DNA of 64,000 bases from the NCBI RefSeq assembly GCF_003123685.1, contig NZ_QCYJ01000084.1, positions 496,001 through 560,000 of the forward strand, in the 5' to 3' direction. The notes beneath the pieces were generated by a model that saw only the letters and a list, made by a program, of their open reading frames with translations, was not told where the DNA came from and searched no databases. Source of the stretch: Nocardia aurea. Its GTDB lineage: Bacteria > Actinomycetota > Actinomycetes > Mycobacteriales > Mycobacteriaceae. Made by a program: the position numbers and the translations under genes. Numbering within the stretch: the stretch's first letter is position 1; the number at the start of each line of letters is the position of its first letter. Shown piece by piece: positions 58,625 through 64,000 of the stretch.

Positions 58625-59254
58625 TCACCGGTGACCGGCCGCCAGCTTCATGCCGAACCCGACCAGGACCACTCCGGTGACCGCGTCCATCGCACGCCGT
58701 ACCGAATCCCGACTCAACCAGGTCCGCGCCAGCTCCGCGACGGTGATTATCGCGGTGAACCACAGCATGCCCTCGATGTTGTGCACCACCGCGAGCGCGC
58801 AACCCATCAGCAGCGGTGGCACACTGTCGGGCAGGAACTGCGGCAGCATCGCCACATAGAACACGCCGACTTTCGGATTGAGCAGATTGGTGCCGAGCCC
58901 GCGCGCCCACGCGCCGAACACACTCCGCGGCGAATCGCTCACCGCGTCTGTCGGATCCACCTCCCGGCGGCGGAGCCCGTCTCTGATCATCGTGAGACCC
59001 ATCCACACCAGATACGTCGCACCCGCGATCCGCAACACCGTGTAGGCCAGTTCCGACGCGGTCGCCAGCGCCGAGACACCGGCGGCCGCGGCCACGCCCC
59101 ACACCAGCGTGCCGCTCCCGATCCCGATCGCGGTGCCGAACGCGTATCGGCGGCCACGACTCACCGCCGCCCGCAGCACGAGTGCGGTATCCAGACCGGG
59201 AACGAGGGTGAGCAGACCGGCGACGACCGCGAAGGACAGCAGGGCGTGCACCAT
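58625..59254 (-). CDS. LysE/RhtB-family amino-acid exporter
   Basis: A 209-residue membrane protein with about six hydrophobic helices and the family start: LLSFAVVAGLLTLVPGLDTALVLRAAVSRGRRYAFGTAIG (read over residues ~5-44), followed by GATYLVWMGLTMIRDG and GLGTNLLNPKVGVFYVAMLPQF. The NPK motif and P-G-x-D are typical. It should export amino acids or derivatives. ATG 59254 is unambiguous. Possibly co-transcribed with the methyltransferase downstream. Confidence 0.9.
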   Translation of the reverse strand: MVHALLSFAVVAGLLTLVPGLDTALVLRAAVSRGRRYAFGTAIGIGSGTLVWGVAAAAGVSALATASELAYTVLRIAGATYLVWMGLTMIRDGLRRREVDPTDAVSDSPRSVFGAWARGLGTNLLNPKVGVFYVAMLPQFLPDSVPPLLMGCALAVVHNIEGMLWFTAIITVAELARTWLSRDSVRRAMDAVTGVVLVGFGMKLAAGHR

Positions 59255-59785
59255 GAGCCTCAGAGTAGATGCGCTTGCGGTCGGCAGGGTGATTTACTGC
59301 GCTCATGATGCGCCACTGACCACGCCCTAATCGAGGTCTGCGGGCACACCTGACGCCGCGGTGCGGGATGCGATAGAAGGTCGGGGTCGGGAGGGATCAC
59401 CCTGCGAGGATGCGCTTCCCGTCGATCGCGGCGACGATGCCGAACCTGGAACGAGCGAGAGGGATTCGCTCGCCGCACCCGACGACCGCCAGTACAGCGA
59501 TGCCTCGAAACGAATAAACCTGTACAACAACGAAACCGGCATCGCGGTCGGGCTTCGTCATGACGACGACACCGAAGGTATCGTCCGCGAATGCGTCGGC
59601 ATCGCGCGGCAAGCATCGCGCGACTGTTCGTTGGCCGGGCGGGTGATCTGTGGACTCCCATGACACTGATCGAAGAATCGCCGTTGGCTCCTGTGAATGG
59701 CTGCTCGAGCAGTTGGACGACAGCGATGTGGTGGTCGTCGCGAAGGACAACAGGGCGGACACCACGGCCTCGGGATAGGGCGCGG
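59255..59785. other. 531-bp stretch with only a doubtful small frame
   Basis: No gene of normal size. A minus-strand frame ending at 59397 contains VVMTKPDRDAGFVVVQVYSF and GIVAAIDGKRILAG, and a plus-strand 42-codon frame lies at 59650-59778; both look more protein-like than chance but neither has a recognisable family. The left end is the upstream region of the LysE gene. Confidence 0.4.
59650..59778 (+). CDS. doubtful 42-residue open frame
   Basis: From GTG 59650 to TAG 59778: acidic, with EWLLEQLDDSDVVVVAKDN near the C-terminus, a well-formed helix-strand pattern. An in-frame stop lies just upstream (59644) and no strong ribosome site is seen. It may be a small protein or the decayed end of a larger gene. 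Confidence 0.2.
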   Translation: MDSHDTDRRIAVGSCEWLLEQLDDSDVVVVAKDNRADTTASG

Positions 59786-60727
59786 TCAGACAAAGGTCTT
59801 GCGGTACGCCTGGGGGGTGACGCCGACAGTTCTCCGGAAAGCTTGTCGTAGAGCGGCGATCGACGCGAATCCAGCCTGTTCGGCGATGCTCTCGATGGTC
59901 GCGTCGGTTGTCTCGAGCAGGCCCTGCGCTTTTCGCACCCGAATGGTTTGCAACCATTCGCTCGGAGACATGCGCACCTGCTCGGTGAAACGTCGGATCA
60001 AGGTGCGTTTGCTGACACCCGCCCGGGCGGCGAGGTCGGTGACTGTGATCTTGGAACTCAGCGTGGCCTCGGCCCATTCCAGGGTGGGATTTATGGATCG
60101 ATCGGTCGCCTTCGACCGCGGCCTCGCCGAGATGAACTGTGCCTGACCGCCTTCGCGTGTCAGTGGCATCACCGACAGCCGGGCCATGTCGGCCGCGAGC
60201 GCCGAACCGAAGTCGCGCCGGACTATGTGCAAGCAGAGATCCAGGCCCGCGGCCGCGCCCGCCGATGTCAGCACCGACTCTTCGTCGACGAAGAGAACCG
60301 CAGGATCGACGCGCACCCGCGGATAGTCTGCCGCCAACTCGGACGCGACCATCCAGTGAGTTGTCGCTCGTCGCTCGTCCAACAGGCCCACCGCCGCGAG
60401 GGTAAAGGCACCGAGGCAGATCGAAACCATCCGTGCGCCCCGCTCGTGCGCGCGGTGCAGGGCACGCTCGAGCCGGGGCGACGGTTTCGCGGCGTAACTC
60501 ATCGAGCCCGGAACGACAACGGTATCCGCGTGTTCGGCCAGATACTCGATTTCTGCGAGGGAGGAGATCCCGAAGAACTTCGATGAGACCGCGGACCTCT
60601 CTCCGCAGACCTGAACGTCGTAGCAGGGCGATCCGTCGTCGCGAACACTGCGTCCGAAGATCTCGAGCGGTACCGACAGGTCGAATGGAATGACATCATC
60701 GACCGCGAGTACCGCTACCGATCTCAT
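59786..60727 (-). CDS. GlxA-type transcriptional regulator (DJ-1/PfpI plus AraC HTH)
   Basis: A 313-residue regulator. Residues ~1-190 are a DJ-1/PfpI-like domain (VAVLAVDDVIPFDLSVPLEIFG; VSICLGAFTLAAVGLLDERRATTHW, with Cys at the nucleophile-elbow position; DEESVLTSAGAAAGLDLCLHI). Residues ~215-313 are an AraC-type double helix-turn-helix (LAARAGVSKRTLIRRF; IAEQAGFASIAALRQAFRR). The ATG at 60727 is 23 bp after the halogenase stop on the same strand, so the two are probably one operon and this protein may control it. The effector is unknown. Confidence 0.9.
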   Translation of the reverse strand: MRSVAVLAVDDVIPFDLSVPLEIFGRSVRDDGSPCYDVQVCGERSAVSSKFFGISSLAEIEYLAEHADTVVVPGSMSYAAKPSPRLERALHRAHERGARMVSICLGAFTLAAVGLLDERRATTHWMVASELAADYPRVRVDPAVLFVDEESVLTSAGAAAGLDLCLHIVRRDFGSALAADMARLSVMPLTREGGQAQFISARPRSKATDRSINPTLEWAEATLSSKITVTDLAARAGVSKRTLIRRFTEQVRMSPSEWLQTIRVRKAQGLLETTDATIESIAEQAGFASIAALRQAFRRTVGVTPQAYRKTFV

Positions 60728-60750
60728 GGAATCAGCCTACGCGGCGTGCA

Positions 60751-62532
60751 TTACGCAACCGGGACGACGACAACCAAGCCCGCGTGGATCAAGCGCTTGA
60801 GAGTCCGGCCCTGCAGAACCGTGAGGTCGTCGGCGACGTCCGACCATCGAACAGGTTTTGAACCCAACAGCTGCCAAAGTTCCCACCCGCCATCACGTTC
60901 CAAGCAGCGCACCTCGATCTCCGGGGATTCGACAGAATAGATGCGATGGCACGCCACCGTGTCCGCCAGGGGTGACGGCGCGGAATCGGAGTTCGCGATC
61001 GGGTCGCGCCAGTAGTCCGCCAGACCGTCACGGATGTGCTGCGGTACATCGAACGGAGGTGACATGCCCTTGAAACCGGGTATATCCGCGGCGATTCCGG
61101 CGCGGATTCGGGCGTGCGGGGCGCTCGCGAGCAGATCGTCGGGTCCGAGTTCGAGCGCGTCGGCGGCGGTGAAGGCACGCAGGTAGGGGCCTTCGGTGCT
61201 GAGATCCCTCGGATCGCGACTGTTCTTCGTCATGATGTTGAGCAGGTCCGGGACCAGAGCGGTGTTGAGCAGAGCCTGGAATGTTCCCTCGGTGGCGATG
61301 TCGCTTTCGACGCGACGCGCTTGCGCGTTCCAGTAGGGACTGTCGGGGTGAGATCTGGAGATCTCGTAGTACCACTGGTCGATGCTCAGCGCCCAGGTCT
61401 CGGCCATCCGTCGCCATTCGACGTCGTAGTCGCGCCAGATGTCTCGTTTGCCCTGTTCGTCGATGTCGGGATCGATGCTCTTGCGCAGCACCAGCGCAGC
61501 GGCCCACGCCTGAGTCACCGCGAACGACATGCCCGAGGAGAACAGCGGGTCGACGAAGTATGAGGCGTCGCCAACCGCGAGCCAGCGCTCGGGGAAGGAG
61601 CCGAAACTATCGCTGACTCGCGAATAGTTCGTCGCGGTGAGCATTTCATCTCGAATGGGCGTAGCGTCGGCGACCAGGTCGCGCAGGACCGGGATGGACT
61701 GTATCGCCTTGTGGAAGATCTGCGGATCACGCAGGTCCATCCGGGTGAGGGATTCCGGGTTGGTCACGATGCCGATCGACCAGACGGTTTCGCGCGCGCC
61801 GTCCACCAGGCGTGGGGTGGGGATGTACCACACCCAGCCGTGGTCGAAAGCGACCGCGTAGATGGGGGAGAGGTCATCCGCGCGGAATATGTTCCAATCC
61901 CCGGCTGCTTGCTGTGCGGGCTTGCAGTTGCGGTAATGCGACCAGACAGCGATATTCCTGTACTCCGACAGCCACTGCTTGTCGTGTGTGGTTCCGCGCG
62001 CCGCGATCTGGTTCGCGCGGCCGGAGGCATCGACGAAGTACCTGGTCCTGATCGCGGTGCCGTCCTCCAGTCGTACGTCCGAGACGTCCGGGCCGGGAGT
62101 GAACTCTACGATCCGCTCACCCTGGAACACGTGTGCACCACACGATTCCGCGTGATCGAGCAGAACCGTGTCGAATTCCGCGCGGTTGATGTGGATGGTC
62201 CAGCGATGCACGCCGTCGGCCAGGTAGTCGCTGTGCTCGAAGAATCCGACGAAGGGACGGTCGTTGTCCCACTGATAGATTCCGCCGAACTTCTTGATCC
62301 AACATTCGCTGGCGAGCACCTTCTCCAGCGCACCGCTGGCCTGCAACACCGGTACCAGCGGATGCGCGCCGGATTCGCCGATGTGCTCACGCGGGAAGAT
62401 CTCGCGGTCGAACACCGCGACTCGCAGTCGGGTCTCTCGGCAGAGCATGGCCGCCAGTGTCGACCCGGCGGGACCACCGCCCATGATCACGACGTCGTAC
62501 TCGTCGGAACGCTCGCTGATGGATGTGGCCAT
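60751..62532 (-). CDS. flavin-dependent halogenase-like FAD oxidoreductase
   Basis: A 593-residue enzyme. The N-terminal FAD motif is VVIMGGGPAGSTLAAML; FPREHIGES and the following region with IKKFGG (possible catalytic Lys) match flavin-dependent halogenases. The halogenase signature W-x-W-x-I-P is present as GWVWYIP (~233), and LAVGDASYFVDPLFSSGM is the C-terminal FAD motif. Residues ~500-593 form an extra domain ending like a winged helix (WSDVADDLTVLQGRTLKRLIHAG). Such enzymes chlorinate or brominate aryl or pyrrole groups, free or carrier-bound, using reduced flavin from a partner reductase. GGAGG lies 7 nt before the ATG. Its only operon neighbour is the GlxA-type regulator; no biosynthetic genes are near, so substrate is unknown. 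Confidence 0.85.
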   Translation of the reverse strand: MATSISERSDEYDVVIMGGGPAGSTLAAMLCRETRLRVAVFDREIFPREHIGESGAHPLVPVLQASGALEKVLASECWIKKFGGIYQWDNDRPFVGFFEHSDYLADGVHRWTIHINRAEFDTVLLDHAESCGAHVFQGERIVEFTPGPDVSDVRLEDGTAIRTRYFVDASGRANQIAARGTTHDKQWLSEYRNIAVWSHYRNCKPAQQAAGDWNIFRADDLSPIYAVAFDHGWVWYIPTPRLVDGARETVWSIGIVTNPESLTRMDLRDPQIFHKAIQSIPVLRDLVADATPIRDEMLTATNYSRVSDSFGSFPERWLAVGDASYFVDPLFSSGMSFAVTQAWAAALVLRKSIDPDIDEQGKRDIWRDYDVEWRRMAETWALSIDQWYYEISRSHPDSPYWNAQARRVESDIATEGTFQALLNTALVPDLLNIMTKNSRDPRDLSTEGPYLRAFTAADALELGPDDLLASAPHARIRAGIAADIPGFKGMSPPFDVPQHIRDGLADYWRDPIANSDSAPSPLADTVACHRIYSVESPEIEVRCLERDGGWELWQLLGSKPVRWSDVADDLTVLQGRTLKRLIHAGLVVVVPVA

Positions 62533-62896
62533 GAAAAACCTCCGTTGCCGAACCGATTCACGTTCGAAGTCGAATCTCTGAGTGGGGATGCGTTGTCACG
62601 ACCGAAGCCGTGACTCCATTGATCGAACGTCGAGATCGCTCGATGATCTGCTCGCAGCGGCCCCACACTCGAGTTCATATCCAAAGTAGCCAAACCAAGT
62701 AGACGGCGGACAGTGCGATGTGCGCCAGACAGGTACAGCTTTGCGCCAGTGTCGTCGCCGATATACATGGCGTCGACGTATCGGTCTATTGTCCGTGTTG
62801 TCCTCGAACCGTTTTGGTATCCGCTTTCCAGTCGTCACGCCGCTGCGCTCAACATCGGTGCGGGTACCGGTGTTCGTTCCTCGATCGGAGTCGGGC
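62533..62896. other. 364-bp divergent intergenic region
   Basis: Lies between the halogenase (minus) and the antiporter (plus) and must hold both promoters. I see no coding frame of note. A weak iron-box-like stretch (around 62684-62700) matches the IdeR consensus at only about 11 of 19 positions and is not called. Confidence 0.4.
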
Positions 62897-64000
62897 TTGG
62901 CGCAAAATCAAATTATTTTCCTGTTACTGGACCTCGTCCTCATCATGGTTGCTGCCCACACCCTGGGGCGTGTGGCCGAAAGGCTCGGGCAGCCCGCGGT
63001 ACTCGGTGAGATCACCGCGGGAATCCTGGCCGGACCGACAATTCTCGGCGCCCAGTTGTCCGGCTTTCTCTTTCCCTCGGATGTGCGCACGTATCTGGTC
63101 GCATTCGCGAACTTCGGAGTGCTGCTCTTCATGTTCCTGGCCGGTCTCGAGATCGATCGTGACTCGATCGGCAAGGAGCGCGGATCCGTAGCCGCGGTGG
63201 CGGTCGGTGCCTATGTCACGCCCTTCGCGGTGGGATGTGCGATCGTGCCGTGGTCGTTGAGCAGGCACGTCGGCGACAATCGGATGGGCTTCACACTGTT
63301 CATAGGCGCTGCGCTCGCGGTCACTGCCTTCCCTGTGCTCGCGCGCATACTGCACGATCGTGAACTGCTCGGCTCGCGGGTCGGCCGGCTCGCGATGGCG
63401 AGCGCGGCCGTCGATGACCTGCTCGCGTGGGCAGCACTGGCGGTCGTTATCGGTATCGCACGTCCGGACATCGGCACCCGCTGGTCGGTGTTGCTGGTCA
63501 TCCCGTTGTTCGCGCTGCTGTGGTGGGTTGTGCGCCCTGCGTTGGTCGCGCTGACCAGCTCGATCAGGGTGAGCGGCGGAAACCTCGTGATCGTGGTGGC
63601 GGTGTGTGGCGCGCTGTTGGCGGGAGCGGCCACCGAATGGCTCGGTCTGCACCTGATATTCGGCGCATTCGCATTCGGCCTGATCTTCCCCCGTGATCAG
63701 CGAGGTGCCGTCGTCGGCGAGGTGAAAGTCCTCAGCAGAGTGTTCTTGCCTGCCTTCTTCGTGGTCGTCGGCCTCCATGTCGATCTCGGAACGCTCGACA
63801 GAGCGGGCGTCGGCGAACTCGTCGTGATAGTCGCTGCCGCGCTGTTGGGCAAGATCGGGGGCACCTACGTCGCCGCGCGATGCGTCGGCATCACCCCTCG
63901 GGAGGCCGGAGCGCTCGCGAGTTTGATGAATACCAGAGGTTTGACCGAACTGGTCATCCTCGACATAGGGCTGACGATCGGTTTGGTCGGAGATCGGCTG
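62897..64000 (+). CDS. CPA2-type cation/proton antiporter, 3'-truncated by the window edge
   Basis: The last gene runs off the right edge; 368 codons are visible. It is a multi-pass membrane protein of the monovalent cation:proton antiporter 2 family: LGRVAERLGQPAVLGEITAGILAGP at the start (read over residues ~22-46), FGVLLFMFLAGLEID, ALAVTAFPVLARIL (the TAFPV signature), AVDDLLAWAALAVV with the Asp-Asp/Asn-Asp site, FLPAFFVVVGL and NTRGLTELVIL. Expected role: Na+ or K+/H+ exchange. The start is a TTG at 62897 with CGGAG 6 nt upstream; a GTG at 62870 is possible but lacks a site. Divergent from the halogenase. Confidence 0.88.
   Translation, partial: MAQNQIIFLLLDLVLIMVAAHTLGRVAERLGQPAVLGEITAGILAGPTILGAQLSGFLFPSDVRTYLVAFANFGVLLFMFLAGLEIDRDSIGKERGSVAAVAVGAYVTPFAVGCAIVPWSLSRHVGDNRMGFTLFIGAALAVTAFPVLARILHDRELLGSRVGRLAMASAAVDDLLAWAALAVVIGIARPDIGTRWSVLLVIPLFALLWWVVRPALVALTSSIRVSGGNLVIVVAVCGALLAGAATEWLGLHLIFGAFAFGLIFPRDQRGAVVGEVKVLSRVFLPAFFVVVGLHVDLGTLDRAGVGELVVIVAAALLGKIGGTYVAARCVGITPREAGALASLMNTRGLTELVILDIGLTIGLVGDRL

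Noticed and set aside
62684..62702. Iron-box-like sequence upstream of the halogenase
   Set aside because: Only about 11 of 19 positions match the IdeR consensus and the second half-site is absent; not distinguishable from chance.

Overview
The window is high-GC actinobacterial DNA that looks chromosomal and most like Nocardia or a close relative. The reasons are a nocobactin/mycobactin-type siderophore locus, IdeR/DtxR-type iron boxes, a mycobacteria-style rplN-rplX-rplE-rpsN block with a zinc-binding S14, and several type VII (ESX) secretion families (WXG100, EspG, DUF3558 lipoproteins). I see no insertion sequence, CRISPR array, tRNA or rRNA gene.

Positions 1-20,935 hold the siderophore locus. 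It starts with the tail of an NRPS, followed by a convergent iron-siderophore lipoprotein. From 1727 to 16,383 a tightly packed operon runs: terminal NRPS (C-A-PCP-E, MbtF-like), stand-alone thioesterase, ketosynthase (MbtC-like), AT-KR-ACP PKS with a trailing methyltransferase domain (MbtD-like plus MT), and an ArCP-Cy-A-PCP NRPS (MbtB-like without its thioesterase). A membrane protein of unknown role follows. Then come a SagB/ThcOx-type oxidase (candidate oxazoline-to-oxazole oxidase) and a divergent 14-TM exporter. Iron boxes lie in front of three of the transcription units. The salicylate, hydroxylysine and MbtH genes are not in the window.

Positions 20,936-28,134 are mixed housekeeping DNA: an M13 metallopeptidase lipoprotein, rplN-rplX-rplE-rpsN closed by a strong hairpin and not followed by rpsH, a small secreted peptide, a helical unknown protein, and D-aminoacyl-tRNA deacylase.

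Positions 28,135-48,474 are the most unusual part. A WXG100 protein is followed by one 18.3-kb gene for a 6,097-residue protein. It has a CpnT-like N-terminus, a papain-like (Tox-PL type) Cys/His/Asp domain, an HExxH metallopeptidase-like domain with a degenerate second copy, a weak kinase-like region, two ~750-800-residue paralogous modules, many acidic linkers and repeats, and a 490-residue proline-rich stretch capped by a small folded domain. The next gene is a candidate immunity or accessory protein.

Positions 48,925-55,416 carry an amidohydrolase, a broken Uma2 gene and a duplicated ESX-substrate operon (lipoprotein, small helical protein, PPE-like protein; EspG only in the first copy). 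The PPE-like gene of the second copy keeps about 75 N-terminal codons and has an unrelated C-terminus.

Positions 55,417-64,000 hold a secreted protein, a methyltransferase, a LysE exporter, a GlxA-type regulator next to a flavin-dependent halogenase, and the start of a cation/proton antiporter that runs off the right edge.
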